Assembly: GCA_032768795.1 (NCBI GenBank)
Contig: CP136491.1
Span: forward strand, 3,040,501 to 3,104,500
Source: Tremella fuciformis
Taxonomy: Eukaryota; Basidiomycota; Tremellomycetes; Tremellales; Tremellaceae
Reading direction: 5' to 3'
Length of the DNA stretch: 64,000 bases
A program made the position numbers and the translations under genes. The notes under the pieces were generated by a model, which searched no databases, was not told the origin of the DNA, and saw only the letters and a list, made by a program, of their open reading frames with translations. Numbering within the stretch: the stretch's first letter is position 1; the number at the start of each line of letters is the position of its first letter. Shown here one piece after another: positions 47,193 to 57,894 of the stretch.

Positions 47193-48215
47193 ATGACCCA
47201 AGTTTCCGATCGAGTGTTCTCACTCGCTGTGCTCCCGTACAACTTCAAGATCGAGGAGGCATGCGACTTGATCAAGAATGCAGATCCTCCATTTTCGGAA
47301 TCCTCGGTCCCACGGCACACGCTGGACAACATCGAAGCTACGATTAGTCTTCTGAGAACGCACTTCTCCAGCTTTGCCGTTACTAAGGACTGCGATCTTG
47401 ACAGCGCCATCCGGATGTCTGAATCTGCGTGCAGTGCTCTCGCGCGAAGATCGCGTCCGTCAGTCTCGGGCAGTCTCCAGGAGATGATACTGCCGTCCGC
47501 AAAGATCCCAGAAGCAAGGGAATTGGCGAGCATCTTCCAGCAACCTGTGGGCGAGACAGGCATTCGTGCAGAAGTCCTGATCGACGACATTCGAACCCAG
47601 CAAGCCGCCATCATCGAACCCAACTACAATCTAGGCAGTCGCAATCTCAAAACTGAGAGCGATCGACCTAGCCGTAGATCAGTCCTCATTGTGCACACCC
47701 TGTCAGAACCCGAGCCCTTCGTGGACGGGGTTCTTCGATTCACCCAGAAGCTCACTCTTCGACCAGAACCGCACAATCTGATGACGCTCTTCGAACTTCC
47801 GGCCGTACGGAGGCTGCATCGTGCCTACGATCGTCTACAGTTCAATATTCACGAAGACGACGCTGATGCGGCCGCCAGATTGGTTGCAACACAGCGTCGC
47901 GAGCGTGTAGAGACCCTGGCGGACGAGGTTCGTCGCCCTGATACATTCTCCGCTGCGTACAAGCCGTTGAATCTGCTGACCCATCCTACCGTGTGGGCAG
48001 ACATCCAGTGCGCACTACGCAGTGAAGGTGACAGCCTATGGTTAGCAGAGGAGCTGAGCTATTGTCTTCATGGTTTACTCAAACCCCCAACACCCCCGCG
48101 GGTTGCCCGCCATTTCGTTCCAGCCCGTACTCAATCTGACTCGAACGGAGCATATGAGAGCGACGCCTCTGAGGAGTCGGCGGGGACCACCATCTCCGCT
48201 GCAAGTCACAACTGA
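47193..48215 (+). CDS. Cluster protein, type A, copy 1
   Basis: Function unknown. Intronless, 340 aa, start ATG at 47193. The protein is mostly helical by composition, with no signal peptide or membrane segment. It is paralogous along its length to the gene at 50468-51487. LPYNFKIEEACDLIKNADPP here corresponds to LPLEFRVEQVLNFIEKAEPP there. IRAEVLIDDIRTQQAAIIEPN corresponds to SRAEVVIDELRCEEATIIGPN (first residues differ, cores align). RPEPHNLMTLFELPAVRRL corresponds to RSEPHELLRLYNDSAVRNL. It ends in a disordered acidic/Ser tail. It is the first of four same-strand family members in A-B-A-B order. Confidence 0.75.
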   Translation: MTQVSDRVFSLAVLPYNFKIEEACDLIKNADPPFSESSVPRHTLDNIEATISLLRTHFSSFAVTKDCDLDSAIRMSESACSALARRSRPSVSGSLQEMILPSAKIPEARELASIFQQPVGETGIRAEVLIDDIRTQQAAIIEPNYNLGSRNLKTESDRPSRRSVLIVHTLSEPEPFVDGVLRFTQKLTLRPEPHNLMTLFELPAVRRLHRAYDRLQFNIHEDDADAAARLVATQRRERVETLADEVRRPDTFSAAYKPLNLLTHPTVWADIQCALRSEGDSLWLAEELSYCLHGLLKPPTPPRVARHFVPARTQSDSNGAYESDASEESAGTTISAASHN

Positions 48216-48929
48216 TACTGTTCCCTCACATTGGTCTTTCTGCTGACCATAGCTTGGGCTGTAAACATACATAGATGCACATGTATCTACACCCACCCGC
48301 ATTGTGCCACTAGCTTGAGTGGCTGTCGTGAAGCCATCTGCGTTTACGCAGCTCTCGAGTTCGCGGCTCATGCAGCACAGAGAGGCCTTCTCTCGGCGAC
48401 CACCCCCTCCATTGCGCAATCGCAACGCATTGCATGAGCATTTCACCGCCACCGTCCGTGAGGCGGCTCTGCATCTTCCGTGCCCGTGAACCATGCGAGG
48501 GGTATCGCCAATAGGACTTGCCATCTTAGGTTGGCAATATCAGGTTCTGTTTCTGATTTCGACGGGCAGATGTTGAAATCGTGAGTCATTGACTATAGCG
48601 CCTTTCGTGATTGTGCTGAAGGGATGGAAGACCCTTTGGCAATGGTCAAGCCTGACTCGAAATGACTTCGTGAATCCTTGACTGAATTTGCGACTGCATC
48701 TGTCATGGGCGAGACTTGCTTGAAAAACGCATGATATGATTCGAGATCTTGTGTGGCCGCTTTGGAATCTGGACGTCTCTCCTTGGTACTTCACCATCTA
48801 TTTCGGAACAGACTCTCGCCTGAACCAAGATTCCCAGCCTATATAAAGAGCGTTTGCCGCCCGTTCCGTCTGCAGCAGTGAACCCTAACTCAAGCCTTAC
48901 AACTCGTATTTGGAAGCGTGCGTAACATC
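48216..48929. other. Intergenic between cluster genes
   Basis: No gene is seen. It includes the TATA element of the next gene close to its end. Confidence 0.5.
48840..48848 (+). promoter_or_regulatory. TATA box of type B copy 1
   Basis: TATATAAAG lies 81 nt before the ATG at 48930, the usual distance for a fungal core promoter. Confidence 0.5.
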
Positions 48930-49862
48930 ATGTCCGGCACCATAACCGTCGATGAGACGAAGACTCCGCTTATCAGCCTGGACTTTGATCTGGCGAATGC
49001 ACTAAGACTCTACATACGAGTGAAGAACCATGCCTGGGCAACCGAAAGCCAGGAAATCGTCCGCAAACTCACAAATGCTGTGAAAGAATCATCCAGGTTC
49101 CTGGAGGAGTGCCTGCAGAGGACCCCGGGAACAGCGGCATGTTTTCAGCGGCGCGGGCTGCTTGGAACCGTGATACACTGTGAGAAACTGCGCGACGAGT
49201 ATTACGCAAAAGCATGTGACAGGCGATATGCTCGAGGGAGGCCCGGCTACGACCACTCTCAGGAACAGCATGATGCCAATGTGGAGCTACTCGAGGAGTA
49301 CCTGTGGGAGCGGTCGGAACCGCCATCTTGCAGGATCGCAGTGGAGGAATTGAAGGTCGACTTGCAGGTTGTGGTGGAGGGATGCTATGATATACCCAAC
49401 TCTAACTTACCAATCCTCAGTGCATCCCAGGATATACGCGAGCTGCCAAGTAAGAAGCTTGATGCTACGACCACGCTAACGATGCGGTCAAAGGTGCCAG
49501 ACGAACTTGTATTTTACCATGATCGATACACAAGAATCACCGAGCGATTGTATAACTTGTACAAAGAGTCTCTTGAACACGATCAGGACGAACAGCGCCC
49601 CAACTTCTGGGGCACGTTGGAGAATTTCTTATTTGAGTCCCGCCAACTGGAGCCTGACATGCCGAATGCAAGTGATGAGGTTCAAAAAACCGTGGATCAC
49701 ACCCTCAAGACTCTCGCCGAAGAGATGGCCAGGGTGGACCACCTGACGACGAGCTGTATATCGCTCGCTTGGGACGCGTGTCGGGCTCGGGATGGTTCAC
49801 TGAGTTCTCTGGCACAGGATCCGAGATCCACCGCCGCCTCTGATCTGCCACGTTCACTGTGA
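48930..49862 (+). CDS. Cluster protein, type B, copy 1
   Basis: Function unknown. Intronless, 310 aa. The frame opens at a GTG (48918) but the first ATG is 48930 (MSGTITVDETK). It is paralogous to the gene at 52982-54099: ISLDFDLANA corresponds to LALGFDMVVA, an EKLRDEYYK-like block to LCEEETYK, VPDELVFYHDRYTRITERLY to PSQTMLLYHGNNIRLLEREV, and ISLAWDACRARDG to LDIAWAVCGRYDC. The charge-rich helical character is like type A. The element with a polar-Pro residue followed by LxxLYxxxxxRxLER is shared by both types, which suggests a common ancestor. No known domain is recognised. Confidence 0.75.
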   Translation: MSGTITVDETKTPLISLDFDLANALRLYIRVKNHAWATESQEIVRKLTNAVKESSRFLEECLQRTPGTAACFQRRGLLGTVIHCEKLRDEYYAKACDRRYARGRPGYDHSQEQHDANVELLEEYLWERSEPPSCRIAVEELKVDLQVVVEGCYDIPNSNLPILSASQDIRELPSKKLDATTTLTMRSKVPDELVFYHDRYTRITERLYNLYKESLEHDQDEQRPNFWGTLENFLFESRQLEPDMPNASDEVQKTVDHTLKTLAEEMARVDHLTTSCISLAWDACRARDGSLSSLAQDPRSTAASDLPRSL

Positions 49863-50467
49863 CATACTTCATCTGTGATTACATACTCTGCCTGTAACTC
49901 ATGCACGAATAGCATATCAATACCGGAAAGCGAGAGAATGGCAACTACCTGCCGTCAATTGTAGCTTGCTTATGGGTGTCTTTGAGTCGGTCTTTGAGTA
50001 CGCTTCACCAAGGCCTGAAATGCAGATTACCGAGGAGTACCCAATGAGCGTGGTGTGCTTTCGTAAATCCGTTACACGGCCTCTGCACAGCTCAGCGGTC
50101 GCAGTCTTATTGTTCTCCTGCACATCCTACCCGAAGAGGCAATTCTGACCCTATGAGGGGTTCACGGTGCTTTTCGTTCACGAGGAAATGCTCCGGGTCA
50201 ACTGCCGTGCACGCACGGACGATAACGGGGCGATTGGCACTCTTCATTACACCCAGATATTTGTGTTCTTAGCGGTCACAGTACTGCAGGCTAGCCTCCT
50301 GTACGTGGGTGCGCGCCAAGTAGCATTTCACGCCAAGCTTGTTTGTGAAACATCTGACTGTCTGACCCTCCTCAGAGGAGCGAGAAGATGGGGACGACAG
50401 CCGGGAGGTCTCGCCGCTGACTCTTCCCAAGAGGATCGCCACACTATTACCTTTATTCAACGACCGT
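49863..50467. other. Intergenic between cluster genes, with dispersed repeat
   Basis: No conserved gene. It carries repeat copy 2 at 50,103-50,158. Confidence 0.5.
50103..50158. repeat. Dispersed short repeat, copy 2
   Basis: It matches 28,480-28,535 at 50 of 56 positions with no gaps and lies about 240 bp after the stop of the preceding cluster gene. It shares the downstream-of-gene position with copy 1. Confidence 0.75.
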
Positions 50468-51487
50468 ATGCGTATGCGATCGAGATCATGCCACGCCTGT
50501 CAGACTCCCGTGGCAGTTTCCACCGACCGAGGCCTAGATTGTCCCAGGAAAACGCCCCCCAAAAAAATTCTACTCCTGCTCCCTCTGGAATTTAGAGTAG
50601 AACAAGTTCTCAATTTCATTGAGAAGGCCGAGCCTCCGTTTCCAGAGGCGACTGTTGGGAGCATGGATCGTCAAGTCCAAGCTCTGAAGAGTCATTTCGG
50701 CAGCACCTCATGGGGAAGCAGACACAGTCTTGACGACGACGCCATCTTCCAGGCCGAGAGCGTTTGTCATCCTTTAGTCCAGCTATCGCGGCTTTCAGCT
50801 GAAGCCCAACTTTCAGCAAGGGGCGAAATAGATCGAGACCTGTTCGAGGCAAGGGCGGCCGCCATGCAAACAGTGGTGGATGGTACCGATTCTCGCGCAG
50901 AGGTGGTCATCGACGAATTGCGATGCGAGGAAGCTACCATCATCGGACCCAATTTCGGTCTATGCGACCCCACTTTGGCGAAAACCAAGTCGTTTCGTAG
51001 ATTCGACCTGACCGAGGTCCTATGGCTCGACTTTGACTTCATCACGCAAGAGCCCAAACGTCGTTCAGAGCCCCACGAGTTGCTGAGGCTGTACAACGAT
51101 TCGGCCGTGCGGAATCTGGAACGAGCGATGCATCGGCAGTTTTGTGACATCCCCGACAGCCCAAGCGTTGCGGAAGAGCGCGAAAAGCTAGTCAACAAGC
51201 GGTGGCTCCCAGCCCAATGTGGCCAGAACTTTTCTGACTTGTACACTTACCCAGAAGTGCGGTCTGATATGGAAAAAGCTGTGTATAACGTCAGCACAAA
51301 ACACAAATACACCAGTGTCAGTCACTGTCTGGACCGCTTGTTGTTGCCGCAAGCCCTGCGCAGGATCTATTCTAACTCTATTTGGGGCAAGGGGGAAATG
51401 AGCTCTGGCAGGATGAACAACGGGAGACAACACCGGGCGATGCGGAAGGCTACGAAGGGGGATCCTCGCCTGCCACCTCGCCGTTAG
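50468..51487 (+). CDS. Cluster protein, type A, copy 2
   Basis: Function unknown. Single frame from the ATG at 50468 gives 339 aa and is paralogous to 47193-48215 from the LPLEFRVEQ block onward to FSDLYTYPEVRSDM (compare LLTHPTVWADI) and the end (HCLDRLLLPQ against YCLHGLLKPP). The first 35 residues are unlike copy 1. A second ATG at 50488 (MPRLSDSRGSF) lies in another frame and resembles the start of copy 1 (MTQVSDRVFSL). That frame meets the coding frame near a run of six C and seven A at about 50,558-50,570. The true start, or a small frameshift, is therefore uncertain. The C-terminus is basic. Confidence 0.7.
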   Translation: MRMRSRSCHACQTPVAVSTDRGLDCPRKTPPKKILLLLPLEFRVEQVLNFIEKAEPPFPEATVGSMDRQVQALKSHFGSTSWGSRHSLDDDAIFQAESVCHPLVQLSRLSAEAQLSARGEIDRDLFEARAAAMQTVVDGTDSRAEVVIDELRCEEATIIGPNFGLCDPTLAKTKSFRRFDLTEVLWLDFDFITQEPKRRSEPHELLRLYNDSAVRNLERAMHRQFCDIPDSPSVAEEREKLVNKRWLPAQCGQNFSDLYTYPEVRSDMEKAVYNVSTKHKYTSVSHCLDRLLLPQALRRIYSNSIWGKGEMSSGRMNNGRQHRAMRKATKGDPRLPPRR

Positions 51488-52981
51488 CAAGTGTGGATGC
51501 ACAACAGACGTAGATCAGCAACAGGCGACCTATGTACGTACATATACTAGTGTGCCAAGGAGTCCCGCCCATTTCTATAATTCACCGAAGCGATGAGGAG
51601 ACCCTTGCTCAACGATCAGTGCATAATGTACTTGACATGGAGGTCCCGTTGGCTCTGATATGAATAGTCTCGCCTCTGGAATTGACAGTCCCCTTCGTAT
51701 CAGCCTCCTCTCTACACACATGCAGCAGGTTTATCGCCATCCCTCCCGTTCAAGACAGTCTCTCTCAAGACTACAACTACCGAACTGGCATTGAATCCAG
51801 GACAGCCACAGCCGAGAAAGCAAGCCTCAGCTCATCAGCTTGCAGTTCAATCTCGGGAATGCACCGGGAAACTGCAAGTGGGTATCATGTTGCAGGCCAG
51901 TGCTGACGTTAGTGTCCCGTGGAAGCCGCTGTCAAGCCTGTCTCAGCAGATAGCTACCCGATGAAGCCCAAATTGTAAGTGTTCCCTCAGGCGTGATGAC
52001 GGACGTCCCGGGCTGCCTGCGGGCAGCAGGTCGAGTGCGTGCAGGACACTGGGGTCCTGCTGAATGCTTTAGGGTGTGTTTCTGCTTTGCCCCTTCATCC
52101 ATGACATGCCTTGTGTGTACCACATGCACCAGTAACATTCCTAGACCCGAGAGGGAGCATACGGCATTGACCTGCCAAGGTCGTGTAGGATAATTCCGAG
52201 CGGCCCGGGCCCATCGCTGCGCTTCACTATTGCCAGCTTTGAAATACACTCGGAGGAGCGCCATTGGAGAAGGAGGTCGAGCGGCACGGGCAGATGTAGT
52301 ATACATGGCTTGCAAGTGATAGTAGTGGTCCGATGTCAGAGTCCTGAAGGCCAAGGTTGTCGTCGTGGAATGAACACAGATGTCGGCGTCCCATCAGCCA
52401 GCAATCGTTTTGAAATCTCAGCCAATGACCCACTCCTGACAGACTCTAAGTTCTCCCAATCGTGTTACGACTCGAAGCACCACCTGTTGCAGCTCCTGAA
52501 ACCGTTTGCATGCCTCTCAGACGTCTCAGCAAGGTGAGCAGCAGCGCGAGGCAATCGACTCTCACATACCCGCTGCTCTGTGCGTCGCGGTGGCTGTGAG
52601 CACTACTTCTTTTCAGATGGTCAGAATGGTCTGAAAAGTTGCGAATATCGCAAATTTCCCTTCATTGAGATGACAAAGGCCCTTGTAAGCTCTTGGAAAA
52701 CAGGCCAAATGTTAGAGTGGCAAACTGCAAGGGCGTGGACTACTATAAAGCAATGCTCAAGATCTGACTCGCCATTCTCCATCGGCGATCGATTACACTC
52801 TCAAGCAGGTAGCACGCCGGCCTCCCCTCCCCTTTCCCCTCTCCAGGCTCTTTCTCAGCTGCAACACCACCCAATCACGGTTCTCTAATACGCACACCCT
52901 CTCGACTCGCTGGACTGTACCGCTCCAGGCATATTGGGTCAGGGAGCAAGCAGAACTACCCAGCATAGTGACCCGTACGCC
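51488..52981. other. Intergenic between cluster genes
   Basis: About 1.5 kb, the longest spacer of the cluster. ACTATAAAG at 52,742-52,750 may be the TATA box of the next gene, implying a leader of about 200 nt. A pyrimidine-rich tract at 52,810-52,850 looks like leader. No gene is recognised on either strand. Confidence 0.45.
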
Positions 52982-54099
52982 ATGTCTGAAGTTGTGTCTG
53001 ACCAGTCTTCGGGTGCCGCCGTAGACTTTTCGGCTGCAGAGGGTCGACCGATCGCAAGCTCAAGGCGTCCACAAAGGCTTGCGTTAGGCTTTGATATGGT
53101 CGTCGCGAAGAAGTGGGTAGACCGACTCCCTTCCTTGATCATCCAAGATGACTGGCGTCAGTTCGTTCAGGAAAAACTGGCGTCAGTCGAAAGTGCCTTC
53201 CAGAAAATCAACGACGTTTTCGCCACAAGCCCATACACTCGCCCAACGACAACGACTCCTGTCGAGAAAATGGTACAATTGTGCGAAGAGGAAACCTATA
53301 AACGTCCAGGCCAATCAGGGTGGTCATCAAATTGTGCGTGTCGAAGGATCTCTCCCAGGAAGTCATGGCAAATAAGCTGATAACTACAGCCAACGAGCTA
53401 CAGGGCCATTTTCGACGGAAAAGATTTGTCGAACGCAATGAGGTATTCCAAACCACTCCGGAAGAGCTAGCTATCTCTATCAGGCGTACTTATAGTGCGC
53501 TGATCGACATCTTCTTCGACGTTCAAAACTCTGGCCTACTAGCAGAGGAATCCCCGGATCCGGTGAGACCCGTCTGGGAGGCGCGTATCACCGACGACTC
53601 GCAGCTCCGGCTTCGCTCCGAACCCAGTCAAACGATGCTGCTGTATCATGGAAACAATATACGACTCTTGGAGAGGGAAGTTCACAACCTACGCCGTATA
53701 GGATTGTATGCCCCAAGTTCCACTGAGCAGAGGAGCAGAATGACGTCGGTCGCAAACCACACGCTTTTCGCCCTGTGCCAATCTCGAATCGCTGGGACGG
53801 GCACCGTGGACGAGATCTCTCGTACCCCTCCTGATGGTACTCGCTCAGTCCCTCTGACGTGGCGGGACGTCACCGCAGCCTTTCCCGAGCTGCAAGACCT
53901 TGCTGGCCCTAGCTTGACCGGCCACGACCCCAGCGATGAGACAGAGAGCCTGCAACGTGAGCAACGGATACTTGATATCGCTTGGGCCGTGTGTGGACGT
54001 TATGATTGCCTCCTCCCCCCAGCAACAGAGGGTTCTGAAGCGGCACCCTGGTTGTCTGGCCTTTACAGCGAGATACCCCCGACGAGGTCAGATGCATGA
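52982..54099 (+). CDS. Cluster protein, type B, copy 2
   Basis: Function unknown. Exons 52982-53333 and 53390-54099 (353 aa). The 56-nt intron starts with GTGCGT and ends with CTGATAACTACAG; it joins two frames that otherwise look like a frameshift near 53,300. It is paralogous to 48930-49862: LALGFDMVVAKKWVDR aligns with ISLDFDLANALRLYIR, the LCEEETYK block follows at the same distance, and the C-terminal LDIAWAVCGRYDC matches ISLAWDACRARDG. Copy 1 lacks the intron. An apparent earlier start, MGQGAS, uses TTG and is not accepted. The first ATG is 52982 (MSEVVSDQ). Confidence 0.74.
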
Positions 54100-54777
54100 C
54101 CGCACCTACGCCGGGCCGCCGACTTCGGCTCACGAGTTCTGTCAGACTCACTTGACTTATTTTTCCTTTTGTGACTCATGCATCACTCACGCGCCCTTGC
54201 TCATCTTTGAGAGGTAGCGTCTCTCCAGGGAGCAGGTACATGCGCAAAAAGTGTATTTATGCGCTTCGACGGCAGGTCAGAGTCTAACGGCTTTCTCGAG
54301 GCCGCACGCAGGCCGGCAGCAGCACGGTTCTGCTGCGATTGGGTCATTCCAGGGGCCGCGAAGAGGATCACTTGCGAGCATACGCCCAAATGACGACATA
54401 CAGGTGGCCATCGACCGTAAGCATGCACTGGAGCGTTGAGGATCGCCCAGGCCGGCTTGACGCCATTGCGGATCTTCGAAAGAGCAAATGAATCGTCCTA
54501 GAGTCGCAGCTGGTGCAGCGGCTTCGGATGATCAGTATATCGAAAGAGACGACTTAGCACGCTTTGCTTGTCAGCACTGTACGTACGCACGTCTGGAGTA
54601 CTACGCTGCATATTGGGCACATTCCGAGCGAGGCGAGCGGGGCTGTGCCACTCGACGAAAGAGCAACATACCTCAACGACACCCGCTAGCTGAACATGAC
54701 AGCACTGCTAGGCATGGCACATTTCGCTGTCTATCGATCTAACAATGTCGGAACTCGGGCAGCGACTCGATCCTGCC
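54100..54777. other. Convergent intergenic region
   Basis: An 84-codon open frame (ATG at 54,488 to 54,742) has no recognised domain and is not called. Otherwise nothing is seen. Confidence 0.4.
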
Positions 54778-56671
54778 TCACACCATTTGCTCTCCTCCCT
54801 TCTGCGGCACAGCCATAGCCTTGCCCTTGCCCATCCTCTTCAGCCTCCGGCGCACTTCGCCCGTGCCCTTCTTGGCCAGCTCAGGCGCGGGCACGCCCCC
54901 GATGGTCTGGTTCTCTGGGTAGAAGACCCATTCCTCCGGATGCGGAACGGGCTTCGAAGTGATGACCGCGAGCTCCCGCTTGATGATCTCCTCGCAGAAG
55001 TAGTCGCTGTTCAGGTCATTGGCATCGTAGCCGAAGGCTATGCGTCAGCCTCCCCCATCAACTTCAGTCTTCACTGGGCGCACGGTTCTCAATTTCCTCG
55101 CCGATGGCTGCAAAGCCGACAACAATGTACGAGGTGAGCTGTAGTCAGTGACTTAGTCAATGTGTAGCGCGCAGACCTACCACGACGGCCGGGATAGTGA
55201 CCCAGCCGAAACCGGCGTCGTATAGCTGGAATGGTAGGAAGAGACAGTACACCCATGTCACTTCCCAAATATGCGCGTTGTAGCTCCATGGGATTGGGGT
55301 GGTGAGGATCCGCTCCAAGCTACACAGAGCATCACTCAGCTGAGCCAGAGCAGCGAGGAGCGCGTTGATGGTGGGGACATCGATCGTCTTGCGCTTCTGC
55401 AAGGCATAGACGTACGTGCTCATGTAGAGCGTGATCTCGAGCGGAATGTTGTGAGAGCCGCCGTCGTCCGATCTGGTTGACTTTAGTCGTTGTCGGAGAA
55501 GCTTCTCAGCTGCAGCTTCCGCCTCTTGCTGTCTGGTGCGGAAGAGACGGAAAGGCCAGATGGACGAAACGCGGGTTTTGGGGGGATTCATGGCGGGCAT
55601 AAGTGCTGGGCGAGAGTACGACTTGTATCGAGTGTGACGGGGCCGTCGAGAGGGCGCACTGCTAGCAACACTGGCGGGCGTGTGACCATCAAGTGTGTCG
55701 AGATACTGGTGGGCGCCGATAGACATGCCATCGTCGTATTTCTGGATCGGCGAGTCGGTTTTCGCCAGCGCTTCTAGCATGGATGTGCGAAGGTCATGTG
55801 GCGAAGTTGTCGGAGGACCAGCGGCGATGTTTGCCTGGGAAGCGTCGGGTATCCCGGACGGGAAAGCCAGGGATGGGATGAAGTTGACCAGGTCGTATAG
55901 GTCTTCGTAGTAGCTGGGAGTCAGCGAACGGAATGCTGCCAAACTGACGAGGAGTCGACCAGGACTCACATGCTCTCCTCCCCACGGAGATAGTGTTTCA
56001 CCGCCACGGCAAAGGCAAGAGCCATCCTGACCAAGGTGGCCTTTTCTATCTCGCAACGGACTTGGTCTTTCGCACGTACATCGGGGTCTTCAGAAGGCGT
56101 GGGGGAAGCCGAGTCGGGGCAGTGAATCCAAACCAGTCTTGCCCATGTCCTGGATGCTAGAATGATCTGGGACCACCTGTCGGAGTCAATTCTTGTCCTC
56201 AAAGGGAGAAGTCAAACTCACATGCGCCTGCCCTCGTTGTATCGCTCATACGCAGAGGACGTCCGGTAGTTGAGAGTCAGACCAAGCAGCACACCTGGCG
56301 CTCAGCACGTGTCGAATCATACAGACTTCATGCGAAGACCTACCGAGGGCAGTGAGGAGGGTGCTCGGCACGCCGAGGTCAGCCGAGGTGAATTTGCTCA
56401 CACTGACCACCATGGTCGTCCACGCCCCCATGAAGATCAGCGTGGGGTAGATCCTGAAGAGCGCAGTCGCCATGATGGCCTGGACATAGACGCGAAAGGT
56501 CTTCTGCGGGTTCTGACGGAGAGGCTTGACCTCGAGCACATCCTTGGTGACAAAGTGGCTCGACCCCGGAGTGCTGGACATGCTGGACGACCTGGAGTGC
56601 GATGCGCTGCTGGTGGGCACGAAGGTGGGATGGGGCAGGGGGAGCGGAGCGAGGTCGATGGAGCTTGGCAT
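54778..56671 (-). CDS. Bestrophin-like anion channel (RFP-TM/UPF0187)
   Basis: Predicted multi-pass membrane chloride or anion channel. Minus-strand exons are 56671-56344, 56294-56222, 56176-55970, 55913-55181, 55138-55084 and 55037-54778 (551 aa, in frame). Family landmarks appear only after splicing: LTLNYRTSSAYERYNEGRR, MWSQIILASRTWAR, AFAVAVKHYLRG, RILTTPIPWSYNAHIWE, and SYIVVGFAAIGEEIENPFGY followed by DANDLNSDYFC. Hydrophobic segments lie at about residues 80-100, 105-120, 400-440 and 440-460. A long Ser/Arg-rich cytosolic insert (about 220-320) and the short basic C-terminus (KKGTGEVRRRLKRMGKGK) are variable in the family. Confidence 0.9.
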
Positions 56672-57183
56672 CTTGAAGGGCTAACGAGCTGTATTGCGAC
56701 AGTGTAGGGTCAGTAGGGACACAAGATGAAGAAGCACGTTGAGCCGTTGGCCAAGGAGACTGGAGCGCTGATGAAACTTTTCATCGTCGTCAAAGGGGCC
56801 TTGGCTGATGAGGGGTAGGGGCTCGGATCAGTCCCAACGACGATTCTGGACCCTCGTCGAGTCGTGACGGCGGCAGCTGTCCAAGCACGCGCCTCGCAGT
56901 CTCTGTACGACTGCGGCGAGCCTTGGCATACTACCACTCGCTCCATCATCGACGTCAGCCTAGCTCGTGAGAACGGTCTTGGGCTCGTTGTCGTCATCAG
57001 AGCGCCCAACAAGAGGCGGAAGAAAGACCGAGTTCGCGTCGATTCGTTCCGGTCGTTCTGGATTTCGGGTCGCTCCTTCCCTCTCACAACCCTTCTATCG
57101 CTCTCAGCTCCGATCCAAGCACGTAGTGCGCCGGACGCACGAGGTGCACAGCAGCGTTGACGATCATAGGGGGCCGACCAACG
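56672..57183. other. Divergent promoter region
   Basis: Lies between the bestrophin-like gene (-) and the PIG-X gene (+). No coding signal is seen. Confidence 0.5.
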
Positions 57184-57869
57184 ATGCATGCGATCGATCC
57201 GATACCCTCGATCAACCTCAAAGCGACGCTGTTACCATCACCTGCTTTCCACCCTCATCTGTCGCTCTCGTTCCAAACGCCGAACGCTTCAACATGCAGG
57301 CTGCGCATCCAGCTGATGCTCCCCGACTGGCTTTTTGCCGATCCAGATGAGCTCACAAATATCTGGGGACCATCCGTATCCATGGCTGCGGTCGAAGACT
57401 CGTCGTTAGTAGCGTGGTCCATCGCCCCCTCAGTGGTCGATATCGAACGTCCATTCCGCTCTGGCGCGTCTCAGCATGTATTGGAGCTACTGAGCAAGCA
57501 TGATATCGAGATACCCCTACATGCACGCTACCTGCCGCCAGCTGCCCAGCCTTCAGGCAAGCTGAGGCTGTTCGACCTCCAAGATGACGTTCTCGGCACT
57601 TCGGAGCTGAGGGCTAAACTGATCTGCGAAGGACTGCAACCTGGTGAGTCGCACGAACTGCGTCTCATCCAACAATCGGCTCATTGATAGATGAGCTGCT
57701 GCAGATCCCTGTGAGACCACTCGAAATCGCGCTACCAACCGGTCAATCAGTCCACAAGCCACTCGTGACGTTCGGCACAGTCATCGTGGTCTGGTCATGC
57801 TGGGCCTGGCTGGCATACAAGCTGTACATCTCTCGTCGACCTAATGTTTCATCACGGAAAGCCCAATGA
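57184..57869 (+). CDS. PBN1: PIG-X/Pbn1-like GPI mannosyltransferase I subunit
   Basis: ER membrane subunit that stabilises the first mannosyltransferase of GPI-anchor synthesis. Exons 57184-57643 and 57691-57869 (212 aa). The diagnostic block is IPLHARYLPPA in the lumenal domain (about residues 117-127). A single membrane segment (FGTVIVVWSCWAWLAYKLYI) precedes a short basic cytosolic tail. The protein is shorter than yeast Pbn1 (416 aa) and close to mammalian PIG-X. No signal peptide is visible after the ATG at 57184, so a further upstream exon is possible. Its stop is only 25 bp from the stop of the converging coiled-coil gene. Confidence 0.78.
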
Positions 57870-57894
57870 TCCTGCGAAATCCCGCCGAGGATCT

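Noticed and set aside
49880..52200. Weak similarity between minus-strand sequences near 49,900 and 52,130
   Set aside because: Only short scattered matches; they are not at equivalent places in the proposed duplication.
52934..52981. MGQGAS start giving a second predicted myristoylated protein
   Set aside because: The codon is TTG; the first ATG is 52982, which lacks the motif.
53280..53400. Frameshift pseudogene in type B copy 2
   Set aside because: A good 56-nt intron (GTGCGT...CTGATAACTACAG) joins the two frames in phase.
54488..54742. 84-codon plus-strand ORF
   Set aside because: Too short, with no domain or supporting context.
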